Shown here: positions 16,827 to 25,559 of the stretch, in pieces | How the letters are laid out: every line of letters begins with the position of its first letter | Numbering within the stretch: position 1 is the stretch's first letter | NCBI RefSeq assembly: GCF_004348545.1 | Contig: NZ_SMKL01000008.1 | Coordinates: 1-64,000, forward strand | Length of the DNA stretch: 64,000 nucleotides | Reading direction: 5' to 3' | Origin: Jiangella ureilytica | Lineage (GTDB): Bacteria > Actinomycetota > Actinomycetes > Jiangellales > Jiangellaceae | The notes under the pieces: model-generated | Database searches by the model: none | What the model was told of the DNA's origin: nothing | The model's input: the letters and a program-made list of their open reading frames with translations, nothing else | Translations under genes and position numbers: made by a program

Positions 16827-17157
16827 CGGGCTGCACCCGGCCGGGCTGGTCCGGGTCGACCACGTCGGCGTACTCGGGATGGCTCTCGATGTAGCCGGCG
16901 ACGTACTCGCAGAACACCGTCGCCGTCAGTCCCCGGGCGCGAAGGTCGTCGAGGACGCCGCGGACGAGCCGGCCCCCGACCCCGCGGCCGCGGTACTCCG
17001 GCTCGACGGCGGTGTGTGTCAGCACGCGCCGCGTGCCCTCGGCCTCGTAGGCGGTGATCGCCACCAGCGTGTCGCCGACGAGGGCGTCGTAGCTGCGGGC
17101 CTCCGGGTTGTCGCGCACGACGATGTCGCCGGCGGCCGGTGCGGATTCGTCGCTCAC
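16819..17157 (-). CDS. Short GNAT-like acetyltransferase (GCN5-like, YjdJ type)
   Basis: A 112-residue minimal GNAT domain (PF14542 type). The CoA-binding loop EYRGRGVGGRLVRGVLDDLR is followed by LTATVFCEYVAGYIESHPEY, which is diagnostic for this compact subfamily. It begins with GTG at 17157, 35 bases from the divergent MOSC gene, and ends inside the first codons of the SRPBCC gene. Confidence 0.88.
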   Translation of the reverse strand: MSDESAPAAGDIVVRDNPEARSYDALVGDTLVAITAYEAEGTRRVLTHTAVEPEYRGRGVGGRLVRGVLDDLRARGLTATVFCEYVAGYIESHPEYADVVDPDQPGRVQPGA

Positions 17158-17192
17158 CTCTGCATCGTGTCACTCCCCGCTAGGGTCGGGGC

Positions 17193-17735
17193 GTGGGGAA
17201 CCGGGTCGAGGTCGAGATCGTGGGGTTGGTGGTCTCGCCGGTGCACGCTTACGAGGGCCGGCCGCAGGCCGGTCCGCGGCCCGACCCGGAGCCGGCCGCC
17301 CGCACCGAGGTCACCGTCCGCGCCGGGCTCGGGCTGGTGGGCGACCGGTACTTCGGCCACCGGGCGCACCGCAACGCGGCCGTGACGGTGTTCGACGCGG
17401 CGGCGCTCGACGAGCTCGCGGCCACTCTCGGCTCGGGTCCGCTCGACCCGCTGCTGACCAGGCGCAACATCATCCTGCGCGGCTTCGGCGTCGACGAGCT
17501 CGCGGCACGGCGGCCGCACCCCGGCGCGGTGTTCGCGCTCGACTCCGGCGCCGGGCCGGTCCGCTTCCAGGCGCACCGCCCGGCCAACCCGTGCGCCTGG
17601 ATGGACGTGGTGCTGGCGCCGGGCGCGTTCCGCGGCCTGCGCGGCCGCGGCGGCGTGCGGTGCACACCTCTCGACGACGGCATGCTGCGGCTCGGCCCGG
17701 CGGCCCTCACCGTCTCCTGGCCGGCCGCGACGTAG
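17193..17735 (+). CDS. MOSC-domain protein
   Basis: A 180-residue MOSC-like domain. Features are GLGLVGDRYFGH near residues 48-58 (the usual start of the fold) and CAWMDVVLAPGAFRGLRGRGGVRC near 130-152, carrying the cysteine that this superfamily uses as a sulfur acceptor. MOSC proteins deliver sulfur to metal-sulfur cofactors or help reduce N-hydroxylated compounds. TAGGGT lies exactly 6 bases before the GTG, so the message is probably leaderless. Confidence 0.8.
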   Translation: MGNRVEVEIVGLVVSPVHAYEGRPQAGPRPDPEPAARTEVTVRAGLGLVGDRYFGHRAHRNAAVTVFDAAALDELAATLGSGPLDPLLTRRNIILRGFGVDELAARRPHPGAVFALDSGAGPVRFQAHRPANPCAWMDVVLAPGAFRGLRGRGGVRCTPLDDGMLRLGPAALTVSWPAAT

Positions 17736-17737
17736 TG

Positions 17738-18010
17738 TCAGCCGAGGCCGAGCAGCTCCCAGGTCTTCTTGCCGGGAATGCCGTCGGCGTCGGTGCCCTT
17801 CCAGCCCTGATCCTCCTGGAAGGCCTTGACCGCGGCCTGGTCGACGTTCGACCAGCTGCGGCTGGGTCCTTCCTTGTAGAGGTCGCGGTACTTCTTGCCG
17901 CGCAGCACCAGCGCGGCACCGACGAGGAGTACGTAGTCGTTCTCCTTGCCGGCCCCGAACACCTCGGGCCCCGGGAACGGAACGACTTCGACAACCACGG
18001 GCTCGGCCAT
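17738..18010 (-). CDS. Small peptidoglycan-binding-like domain protein
   Basis: A 90-residue protein whose second half resembles the PG_binding_1 repeat (AAVKAFQEDQGWKGTDADGIPGKKTWELLG). No signal peptide or membrane helix is present, which is odd for a wall-binding domain; it may instead be exported by another route or act inside the cell. The ATG at 18010 has GGAGGGG upstream. It is divergent from the sigma-like gene at 18106. Confidence 0.7.
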   Translation of the reverse strand: MAEPVVVEVVPFPGPEVFGAGKENDYVLLVGAALVLRGKKYRDLYKEGPSRSWSNVDQAAVKAFQEDQGWKGTDADGIPGKKTWELLGLG

Positions 18011-18105
18011 GTCCCCTCCAGCGATCGACGACGATCTGAGGCTCAGCGTAGGGAGTGCCGGGCCGTTCCCGCAGGACGTTCGCCGCCTGCTCGTACGCTG
18101 GGTCC

Positions 18106-18780
18106 ATGACGACGGAGCACCACGACCAGTTGCGCACCACACTCGGCGTCCTCCGCAGCCGGCGCAGCACCGAGGCCCCCAGCGTCATGGACGAGACCCT
18201 CGCCGGCGGCGGGCCGCAGCTGCTGGCGCTGGCTCGCGCCATCGACCCCGTGAACGCCGAGGACCTGGTCCAGACGGCGTATGCCGACGTCCTCGAGCGG
18301 TCCGGGTCGGCAGAGCTGCCGGCCGTGCTGGAGCGCCTGGCCGACCTGGCGGTCCAGTACCGCGACAGCGACGTCGACACCGAGCGGGTCCGCGAGGACC
18401 GCATCACCGAGATCGCCGACACCGGGCCCGACGAGGACAGCCCCGCCGAGCTGTACTACCCCTCGTTCTACGAGGAGACCACCGACCTCGGCGACTGGGT
18501 CGACTCCCCGAACTCGTGGCCCGACGGCGCCCGCGTCCTGGGCCCTGACGCCGAGATCGACACCGAGGAGCTCTACGGCGTCGTCGACGGCGCACTCGCG
18601 GAGCTGCCGGCCGCGCAGGCCACGCTGCTGAACCTGGTCGACGTCCAGGACATCCCGATCGAGGTCGCCGCCCGCACCGCCGGGCTCGACCCGGCCGCGG
18701 CCCGCAAGGCCATCGGCCGGGCCCGCCACCACGTCCGGCAGCGGCTGCACGCCTACCTCGACGGCACCGAGTCGGCCTGA
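18106..18780 (+). CDS. ECF-type sigma-factor-like protein
   Basis: A 224-residue protein with a sigma-70 region 2-like helix (LARAIDPVNAEDLVQTAYADVL near 37-58) and a region 4-like C-terminus (AELPAAQATLLNLVDVQDIPIEVAARTAGLD near 165-200, ending in GRARHHVRQRLHAYL). The long acidic linker between them (residues about 85-160, rich in D and E) is unusual. TACGCT sits 6 bases before the ATG, pointing to a leaderless transcript. No anti-sigma gene is adjacent. Confidence 0.75.
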   Translation: MTTEHHDQLRTTLGVLRSRRSTEAPSVMDETLAGGGPQLLALARAIDPVNAEDLVQTAYADVLERSGSAELPAVLERLADLAVQYRDSDVDTERVREDRITEIADTGPDEDSPAELYYPSFYEETTDLGDWVDSPNSWPDGARVLGPDAEIDTEELYGVVDGALAELPAAQATLLNLVDVQDIPIEVAARTAGLDPAAARKAIGRARHHVRQRLHAYLDGTESA

Positions 18781-19032
18781 CGGCCGGCGCCGGGCGCTCC
18801 TCGCGGCCGGTCGCGCGGCCGGTGGCGCGGCAGGCCGCACCCGCCGCCGCCGGGATGGACCCGTCGACGTCGAGGACCGGCCAGCCGGTCGTCCGACGGA
18901 TACGCCGGCGACCCGGAGACGTCGATCAGCCGTACTCCGTCACCCAGCACCCTTGGCATGGAACGGGCCCGCGGCTACCGTGGCACGACGTTCCATGCTG
19001 GAGTCCGCTGGTCTCGCCGAGGAGTGCCCCCC

Positions 19033-21003
19033 ATGCCACGAATCGCCGTCGCCGCCGCCCTCGCCACACTGCTGGCGGCCGCCACCCTGCCGTTGACGAC
19101 GGCCGCCGGCGCTTCGGCCGAGGCGCCCGCCGTCCGCACGTTCGACGACGAGACGCTCGGCGCCGCACCAGCGGGCTACACGGTCCAGGGCGACGTCACC
19201 GTCGCCGAGGCGCCGTTCGGCCCGGCCGGCAACCGCGCGCTGCACCTCACCGACAGCAACCGGGCACTGCAGACCCGGCTGCACATTCCCGCACAGGTCA
19301 CGGCCGCTCGGCGGTTCGACTTCGACCTCGCGCTGCACTCCACGAGGCAGCCGGTCTTCATCGCCGTCCACGCGGCCGGCGACAACCCCGCGCTGGGGAT
19401 GTACCGGTTCATGATCACGCCCGTGTACGCCTACGGCGGCAGCACCACCGCCCAGGTCCTGGTCTACGACGGGCGCCAGTACGTGCGGTTCGCGACCGTG
19501 CCGATGCTCACCGCGCGCGACCACCCGAGCCGCGTCAGCATCGCCGCCGGCACCGAGGCCGCCGTGCTCACGGTGAACGGAATGTCGTTCCGCACCACCG
19601 TCAAGGCCTCGGGCGGCAGCGGGATCACCAGCATCGAGCTCGCCTCGAGCGGCAGCGCCCCCGTGGGCTCGGACGCCTACGTCGACGACGTCGGGCTGTC
19701 CGACATCGACCCGGCCGGCCCGGCGCTGGCCGCAGGACTCCCCGTCGTCGGCACCCTGCAGGACTACACCGCCGAGAAACACCCCGCGTCGACCGTCGTG
19801 GCGACCATCGACGAGCCGGGCCTGCGGGCGTCGCAGGTCCGGGCGCGCGTCGTCGTCGACGGTGTGGACACGCCGTTCCCCGCCCGCGTGCACGGCGAGC
19901 CCGGACGGCTCTCCGTGAGCGCCGCGATCGACGCCGACGACATCGGGCTACACCCCGTCACCGTCACGGTCACCGACCTGCGCACCCATGTCACGCGCTC
20001 GGTCCAGCAGCGCATCCAGGCATACTCGCCGATCCCCACGCAGGTGGTCGCCCAGGAGCCGGCCGGCGCGGCCGAGCCGCGCTTCCCCGACGCCGTCCGG
20101 CTGGCCGACGGCACCATCGTCCTCGCCTACCACCTGGCCGACGGGCACACGAACGCCGACGGCGTCGTCCGGGTCGTGCGCTCGACCGACGGCGGGGCGA
20201 CGTGGACGGCGCCGGTCACCGTCGTCGCCACGGCGGGCGACAACCGCGACCCGAAGCTCAGCGTGCTGCGCGACGGGACCGTGCTGCTGACGGTGTTCCG
20301 CACCGACTGGTCGACCCGGCCGGAGAGCAACCTCGGCACCTTCGTCTATCGCTCGACCGACGGCGGCCTCACGTTCCCCGCGGTCACGCGCATCGACAGC
20401 GCACAGCCCGGCGCCTGGCAGCACGGCCCCGCCGTCGAGCTCCCGAACGGCGACATCCTGCAGCCGCTGTACGGCTACGGCGCCCGGGTGGCCCGCAGCA
20501 CCGACGGCGGCCGCACCTTCCCCGCGTCGAACGAGCTGACCGTCGTCGAGGACGACGTGCGCTACTCCAACGGCGAGCCGAACATCGTCCGGCTGCCCAG
20601 CGGCGAGCTCGTCATGCAGATCCGCCGCCACGACAACCTGCTGGCGATCGAGAGCGAGTCCACCCTCGTCCGCTCCTTCGACGACGGCGTCACCTGGACG
20701 ACCCCCGAGCCGATCGGCCTGCCGACGTCGTCGGCGCACCTGCTGCTGGCGGAGGACGGATCGCTGCTGGTCACGTACGGCGACTACTCCCAGGCGGGGC
20801 GGCCCACCTACGGCGCGCTGATCGACGACCCGTCGGGCCCCTGGACGGAGCACCGCACGCGGGCGCTGTACAACTCCGGCTGGGAGGACCAGGCCAACCC
20901 CACCAGCGTCCAGCTCGACGACGGCTCGTTCCTCACCTTCGGCTTCGACGTCGCCGACCGGACCGTCGTCTCGTTCCGCACCACGGCGGCCGACTACGAG
21001 TGA
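19033..21003 (+). CDS. Secreted sialidase-family (BNR/Asp-box) protein
   Basis: A 656-residue exported protein with a Sec-type signal peptide (residues 1 to about 35, ending near AGASAEA). Residues about 40-230 look like a concanavalin-type sugar-binding or LamG-like domain. The C-terminal half is a six-bladed propeller of sialidase type: Asp boxes with the pattern RS(T/F)DxGxTW/F start at residues 383, 440, 488 and 547. EPRFPDAVRLADG fits the first blade of exo-sialidases. It probably releases terminal sugars from host or environmental glycans. AGGAG lies 9 bases before the ATG. Whether it cleaves sialic acid specifically cannot be said. Confidence 0.82.
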   Translation: MPRIAVAAALATLLAAATLPLTTAAGASAEAPAVRTFDDETLGAAPAGYTVQGDVTVAEAPFGPAGNRALHLTDSNRALQTRLHIPAQVTAARRFDFDLALHSTRQPVFIAVHAAGDNPALGMYRFMITPVYAYGGSTTAQVLVYDGRQYVRFATVPMLTARDHPSRVSIAAGTEAAVLTVNGMSFRTTVKASGGSGITSIELASSGSAPVGSDAYVDDVGLSDIDPAGPALAAGLPVVGTLQDYTAEKHPASTVVATIDEPGLRASQVRARVVVDGVDTPFPARVHGEPGRLSVSAAIDADDIGLHPVTVTVTDLRTHVTRSVQQRIQAYSPIPTQVVAQEPAGAAEPRFPDAVRLADGTIVLAYHLADGHTNADGVVRVVRSTDGGATWTAPVTVVATAGDNRDPKLSVLRDGTVLLTVFRTDWSTRPESNLGTFVYRSTDGGLTFPAVTRIDSAQPGAWQHGPAVELPNGDILQPLYGYGARVARSTDGGRTFPASNELTVVEDDVRYSNGEPNIVRLPSGELVMQIRRHDNLLAIESESTLVRSFDDGVTWTTPEPIGLPTSSAHLLLAEDGSLLVTYGDYSQAGRPTYGALIDDPSGPWTEHRTRALYNSGWEDQANPTSVQLDDGSFLTFGFDVADRTVVSFRTTAADYE

Positions 21004-21161
21004 GCCGCGCTCGGCACCCCTCCGGAGTCGATCATCTCGCCCGGTCCCGATCCTGGCGCGCACGTCCCGAGCCGGGGCGTCGAGGACGGCAGGGGCCGGA
21101 CGGTCGACGCCTGTCGGAGTTGTCAGGGTTTGCGTGATCGACACACCCGCGCAACACGCGA

Positions 21162-21184
21162 CCGCGACCGTACTGTGGTCGCGG
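21162..21184 (+). promoter_or_regulatory. Hairpin in the leader of the amidase gene
   Basis: An 8-bp perfect stem (CCGCGACC / GGTCGCGG) with a 7-base loop lies 49 bases before the ATG of the acetamidase gene, within a 229-base gap. It may be an operator or an mRNA leader structure. Nothing else is recognised in that gap. Confidence 0.35.
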
Positions 21185-21232
21185 ATACAAGATGCAGCCC
21201 GCCGCGACGCCCTCGTCCGAAGGGAGTCGTTC

Positions 21233-22504
21233 ATGTCGACGCACCACTGGAGTACAGCAAGCCGGCGCAGTGTGCTGGCCGCCGGTCTCGCCGTCCCACT
21301 GGCCGCCGCCGTCGGCGCCGCCCCTGCCCGGGCGTCCCGCGGTCAGGGCGGCGGCCATGGTAGTCATGGCCCCATGTCCGGGAAGTGGGACCATCACCTG
21401 AAGTCCACGCCGGAGAACCTGCACTGGGGCGGGTTCCCGATCGGCTGGGAGCCGGGGGTCACGATCCGGTCGGGGCAGACGGCGCGTGTCGACACTCTCT
21501 CCCACCAGGGTTTCACCAACCCGGCCATCCACCCGCGCGACTACTTCGGCGCGTTCGGGGTGAAGCCGCGCGAGATCCTGTCCGACGGCATCGCGTTCTG
21601 GGAGACGCTCCCCGCACGGCAGGCGGAGAACCGGCAGTACGGAGGGCACGTCCTGACCGGCCCGATCTACGTCCGCGGCGCCGAGCCGGGCGACACCGTC
21701 GCGATCGACATCCTCGACATCGACACCCGGGTGCCGTACGGGTTCAACAACACGGCGCCGACCGGTGGCGTCATGGCCGAGTTCTACCGAGGCTGGCGCG
21801 AGGGCGACGCCGGCCTCGACATCCCGGCGCAGATCCCGCCGGGCCTGCCCGCGGGCGTCTGGCCGGACGTGCGCACGCACCTCTACCGGACCGGCATGCA
21901 CCGGGGCGAGGAGGTCGTCTTCTTCTCCGACGACGTCATCATCCCGACGCACAAGTTCCCGGGGATCATCGCGGTCGCCTCACCGACGGGCGAGTTCATC
22001 GGCAACACCGAGGACGCCCCGCCACCGGCCACCGGGGTGCAGAACTCGACCCCGCCGGGGAGGTTCGGCGGCAACATGGACGTCCGCGACCTCACCGCCG
22101 GGACGACGCTGTACCTGCCGGTCTTCCAGCCGGGTGCGCAGATCTTCATCGGCGACCCGCACAGCTGCCAGGGCGACGGCGAGGTGAGCGGCACCGCCGT
22201 CGAGCACTCGCTCGCGGGCACGTTCCGGATCACCCTGATCAAGGACACCGTGACCGAGCTGCCCTGGGCCGAGACCGACGACCACTGGATCATGATGGGC
22301 ATCCACTGGGACCTCGACCGAGCCATGCGCATCGCCGTCGAGAAGACCGTCGACTTCCTCGTCACCACCCAGGGCATGACCGTCCCGAAGGCCTACTCGT
22401 TCGCCTCGATCGCGGTGAACTACCACAACGCCGAGGTCGTCGACCGCACCCAGGTCGTCACGGGTTTCGTCCCGAAGAGCGTCTTCAGGGGCCGTCGCCG
22501 CTGA
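21233..22504 (+). CDS. Acetamidase/formamidase-family protein, Tat-exported
   Basis: A 423-residue amide hydrolase with a twin-arginine signal at residues 10-18 (SRRSVLAAG) and a cleavage region near APARA. Family hallmarks include [23 protein letters not shown], the [21 protein letters not shown] core (PGGN-like FGGNMD before it), and [20 protein letters not shown]. These zinc enzymes hydrolyse short aliphatic amides to ammonia and acid. Export by Tat means it folds before crossing the membrane and acts outside the cell, less usual than the cytoplasmic acetamidases. The start at 21233 is preceded by AAGGGAG. Confidence 0.92.
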   Translation: MSTHHWSTASRRSVLAAGLAVPLAAAVGAAPARASRGQGGGHGSHGPMSGKWDHHLKSTPENLHWGGFPIGWEPGVTIRSGQTARVDTLSHQGFTNPAIHPRDYFGAFGVKPREILSDGIAFWETLPARQAENRQYGGHVLTGPIYVRGAEPGDTVAIDILDIDTRVPYGFNNTAPTGGVMAEFYRGWREGDAGLDIPAQIPPGLPAGVWPDVRTHLYRTGMHRGEEVVFFSDDVIIPTHKFPGIIAVASPTGEFIGNTEDAPPPATGVQNSTPPGRFGGNMDVRDLTAGTTLYLPVFQPGAQIFIGDPHSCQGDGEVSGTAVEHSLAGTFRITLIKDTVTELPWAETDDHWIMMGIHWDLDRAMRIAVEKTVDFLVTTQGMTVPKAYSFASIAVNYHNAEVVDRTQVVTGFVPKSVFRGRRR

Positions 22505-22541
22505 CCTGGCCGACGCAGGCGGCCTCGGGTACGGTCCGGAC

Positions 22542-23555
22542 GTGTCCAGGTCCACCGAGCCCGAGGCCGGCCTGCTCGCCGCCGCTCGGCGGGGCGACGA
22601 GCACGCCTTCGAGGCGCTGGTGACGCCGTTCCGCGGCGAGGTGCTGGCCCATTGCTACCGGATGCTGGGCTCGTTCCACGACGCCGAGGACGTGCTGCAG
22701 GACGCCCTGGTCCGGGCCTGGCGCGGATTGGACGGGTTCGACGGCCGCCGGTCGATCCGGCCGTGGCTCTACCGGATCGCCACCAACCGGTGCCTGACCG
22801 CCCTCGAACGACGGCGACGGCGTGAACTGCCGGTCGATCTCGGCCCGGGCGCCCGCGCCGAGGAGGTCCGGTGGATCGAGCCGTTCCCGGACGACCGGCT
22901 CGGCACCGAGCCGGATCCCGAGGCACGTACGGTCGCCCGGGAACGCGTCGAGCTGGCGTTCGTCGCCGCGCTGCAGGTACTGACGCCCCGGCAGCGAGCG
23001 GTCCTGCTGTTGCGCGAGGTCCTGGGCTTCGCCGCCGCCGAGGTCGCCGTCCAGCTGGACACGACCGTCGCGTCGGTGAACAGCGCGCTGCAGCGGGCGA
23101 GGAAGGCGATCGACGGACGGCGGCCCGAGCGCAGTCAGCAGGCGACCCTCGCGGCGCTGGACGATGCCACCGTCCGGCGGATCGCCGAGCGGTACGCCGC
23201 CGCCTGGGAGGCCGGCGACGTCGATGCGATCGTGGCGATGCTCACCGACGACGCGCGCTATGCGATGCCGCCGATCGCCGAGTGGTACTCAGGCCGCGAC
23301 GACATCCGCGCCTTCCTGGCCGCCGGGCCGTTGACGGACCGCTGGCGGTTCCTGCCGGCGCGGGCGAACGGCCAGCCGGCGTTCGGCACCTACCTGTGGG
23401 ACGGGTCCCGGCGCGTCTTCGTGGCCGCCGCGCTGGACCTGCTCGCCGTCGACGGCGACCGGGTCGCCGAGGTGACCTCGTTCCTCATGCCGGAGACCTT
23501 CGCCGATTTCGGCCTTCCCGCCGAGATCCCGGACGACATCGCCCCGGCGCGATGA
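22542..23555 (+). CDS. ECF sigma factor with SnoaL-like C-terminal domain (SigG-like)
   Basis: A 337-residue sigma factor. Region 2 is at residues 25-95 ([24 protein letters not shown]) and region 4 at about 145-190 ([22 protein letters not shown]), followed by a SnoaL-like domain from about 205 ([27 protein letters not shown]). This is the sigma-70 subfamily 5 (SigG-like) architecture, with the tail acting as an in-built sensor. The GTG start is preceded by TACGGT-N6, suggesting leaderless transcription. A free-standing SnoaL-like gene follows 63 bases later. Confidence 0.92.
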   Translation: MSRSTEPEAGLLAAARRGDEHAFEALVTPFRGEVLAHCYRMLGSFHDAEDVLQDALVRAWRGLDGFDGRRSIRPWLYRIATNRCLTALERRRRRELPVDLGPGARAEEVRWIEPFPDDRLGTEPDPEARTVARERVELAFVAALQVLTPRQRAVLLLREVLGFAAAEVAVQLDTTVASVNSALQRARKAIDGRRPERSQQATLAALDDATVRRIAERYAAAWEAGDVDAIVAMLTDDARYAMPPIAEWYSGRDDIRAFLAAGPLTDRWRFLPARANGQPAFGTYLWDGSRRVFVAAALDLLAVDGDRVAEVTSFLMPETFADFGLPAEIPDDIAPAR

Positions 23556-23618
23556 GTTCGCCGGCACCCGCGGGGTTGTAGGTCGTGACGGACCGACCCG
23601 ACACCGCAGGAGGAGACC

Positions 23619-24023
23619 ATGAACGACACGACGGCCGAGACCGAGATCCGCTCCCTCATCGAGCGCTGGGCGGCGGCCGCCCAGACCGGTGACCTCGACG
23701 GCATCGTCGCCGGCCACACGGCCGACACCGTCATGTTCGACGTGTCGCCACCGGCTGGCGGGGTGCGCGGGCTCCAGGCGTACCGGGACAGCTGGGGGCC
23801 GTTCCTCGACATGTCGGCGACGGCGACGGCGTTCGTCTTCCGGGTCACGTCGATCGAGGTCACGGCCGGAGCGGACGTCGCCTTCGCCCACGCACTGCTC
23901 GACATCGGGCCGGCGAGCGCACTCGGCCAGGACAGCAGCCCGCTGCGTCTCAGCGTGGGGCTGCGCAAGCAGGACGGACGGTGGCTCATCGCTCACGAGC
24001 ACCATTCGTTCGCTCGCTCCTGA
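23619..24023 (+). CDS. SnoaL/DUF4440-like protein (SgcJ/EcaC type)
   Basis: A 134-residue NTF2-fold protein: IRSLIERWAAAAQTGDLDGIVAGHT at the N-terminus, LQAYRDSWGPFL in the middle and KQDGRWLIAHEHHS at the end. Members bind small hydrophobic ligands or act as isomerases or cyclases. A strong GGAGGAG ribosome-binding site precedes the ATG. The gene follows a sigma factor with the same fold in its tail. Its 3' end overlaps the convergent hydrolase gene by 38 bases. Confidence 0.88.
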   Translation: MNDTTAETEIRSLIERWAAAAQTGDLDGIVAGHTADTVMFDVSPPAGGVRGLQAYRDSWGPFLDMSATATAFVFRVTSIEVTAGADVAFAHALLDIGPASALGQDSSPLRLSVGLRKQDGRWLIAHEHHSFARS

Positions 24024-24867
24024 CCGTCGGCCTGGCGGCGATCGCGACGATCTCGTCGGCGAGCTGCCGTGGCGCGTCGAGCGGGACGAATGTCCGCGCC
24101 TTCGGCACCGGCACGAAGGCGGCGTCGCGGAACCGCTGCTGGATCCGCCGGCCCAGCTTCGCCGTAAAGGCGCGGTCGCCGGTGCCCCAGACCAGGGTGA
24201 CGGCGCCCTCGAAGCGGTCCAGCCGGGTCGAGACGTCGAGGAGCTCGTCCGGCTCGACGGCCCTCAGGAACCGCACCAGGTCGCGGACGACACCGTCGTC
24301 GCGCAGGGCCGGCTCGATCCACGCGCGGGTCAGCTCGGCCGGGAGGTCGTGGGCGAGCATGCCGAACCCGAGCCACGACTGCCGCAGCGCACGCACCCGC
24401 ATCCGGCCGGCGAGGAACCGCGCCCGGCGCTCGCTGCGGAGCAGCGCGAACAGCGGCTTGAAGGCCGCCGGCGGGAACACGCCGAGACCGTCGCAGTTGG
24501 TGAGGACGACCCGCCCGATGCGCCGTGGATCCTCGTCGACGGCGAACTGGCACAGCGCGCCGCCCGTGTCGTTGCCGACCAGCGTGACCGCGTCCAGGCC
24601 CAGAGCCTCCAGGAACTCGAGGACCAGGCGCGCGACGCCGCGGGGCGACAGGTCGGCACCGTCGTTCATGGCCGTGGGGTGCGCGCCGAGCGGCCAGTCG
24701 GGCGCGTACGACCGGATCCCGCGCCCGGCGAGGTCATCGGCCACGCGCGACCACAGGGTCCCGTCGGTGAGGAGTGGGTGGACGAAGACGACGGGCGGCG
24801 CGGCGGACTCCTCGGGCCCGGCGACGCGGTAGTGGACGGGACCGCCGGACAGCTCGATGGTGGGCAT
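23986..24867 (-). CDS. Alpha/beta hydrolase with an aspartate nucleophile elbow
   Basis: A 293-residue alpha/beta-fold hydrolase. The nucleophile elbow is LVGNDTGGAL, placing aspartate at residue 100, as in epoxide hydrolases and haloalkane dehalogenases, instead of the serine of esterases. VFVHPLLTDGTLW forms the oxyanion region. The C-terminal catalytic histidine is unclear, since FVPLDAPRQLADEI occupies the usual place. GGAGGTCC precedes the ATG. It is divergent from a TetR gene whose operator lies 54 bases upstream of this start, so TetR control is likely. Confidence 0.85.
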   Translation of the reverse strand: MPTIELSGGPVHYRVAGPEESAAPPVVFVHPLLTDGTLWSRVADDLAGRGIRSYAPDWPLGAHPTAMNDGADLSPRGVARLVLEFLEALGLDAVTLVGNDTGGALCQFAVDEDPRRIGRVVLTNCDGLGVFPPAAFKPLFALLRSERRARFLAGRMRVRALRQSWLGFGMLAHDLPAELTRAWIEPALRDDGVVRDLVRFLRAVEPDELLDVSTRLDRFEGAVTLVWGTGDRAFTAKLGRRIQQRFRDAAFVPVPKARTFVPLDAPRQLADEIVAIAARPTVRSERTNGARER

Positions 24868-24920
24868 CGGAGGACCTCCTAGACTCGGCGCACGCACTGA
24901 CGAACAGCCTGCACGGAAGG

Positions 24921-24945
24921 TAACATACAGACTGTATGAATGTTA
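24921..24945. promoter_or_regulatory. TetR operator overlapping the tetR start codon
   Basis: The 15-base palindrome CATACAG-A-CTGTATG (24924-24938) contains the ATG of the TetR gene, and an outer TAACAT/ATGTTA pair brackets it. TAACAT (24921-24926), with CTGACG 18 bases before it, makes a plausible promoter whose start would be at or near the ATG. Repressor bound here would block both this leaderless message and perhaps the divergent hydrolase. Confidence 0.65.
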
Positions 24946-25559
24946 AGCGTCGCACCCAAGCGGAACGGTCCGCCGCCACGCGCATCGCGCTCGTCGGGGC
25001 GGGGCGGCGGCTCTTCGCTGCCCAGGGGTTCGCCGGCGTCGGCACCGAGGCGATCGTCCGCGAGGCCTCCGTCAGCCGGGGGGCGCTCTACCACCAGTTC
25101 GCCGACAAGACCGAGCTGTTCGCGGCGGTGCTCGAGGACGTCGAGCGCGACGTTTCGCAGCACCTCGCCGAGGTCGCGGGCGCCAGGGCCGAGGCGGGCT
25201 TCGAGGACGTCATGCTGGGCGCGGTCGAAGCCTGGCTCGAACTCTGCGAACGGCCCGAGATCCAGCGCATCGTGCTCGTCGACGGCCCCTCGGTGCTGGG
25301 CTGGATCCGGTGGCGCGAGATCTGCCAGCCCCACGTGCTGGGCCTGATCCGCGCGGTCCTCGAGCAGGGCATGGCCGCGGGCGAGGTGGAGCAGCAGCCG
25401 GTGGCCCCGCTGTCGCACGCGCTGATCGCGGTCGCCGACGAGGCCGCGATGTACGTGGCCTCGTCGGCCGACCCCGCCACGGCTCGACGCGAGATGGTCG
25501 ACGTGGCGCGCCGGCTGCTCTCCTCGCTCACGACCAGCGGCGCCACGCCGGGTCGGTGA
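24936..25559 (+). CDS. TetR-family transcriptional regulator
   Basis: A 207-residue repressor. The N-terminal helix-turn-helix reads FAGVGTEAIVREASVSRGALYHQFADKTELFAAV (residues about 32-66). The ligand-binding part carries RPEIQRIVLVDGPSVLGW, common in a TetR subgroup with a C-terminal TetR_C_33-like domain. The start codon lies inside its own operator. The divergent alpha/beta hydrolase is the likely co-target. Its stop codon adjoins that of the convergent htpX gene with no gap. Confidence 0.93.
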   Translation: MNVKRRTQAERSAATRIALVGAGRRLFAAQGFAGVGTEAIVREASVSRGALYHQFADKTELFAAVLEDVERDVSQHLAEVAGARAEAGFEDVMLGAVEAWLELCERPEIQRIVLVDGPSVLGWIRWREICQPHVLGLIRAVLEQGMAAGEVEQQPVAPLSHALIAVADEAAMYVASSADPATARREMVDVARRLLSSLTTSGATPGR

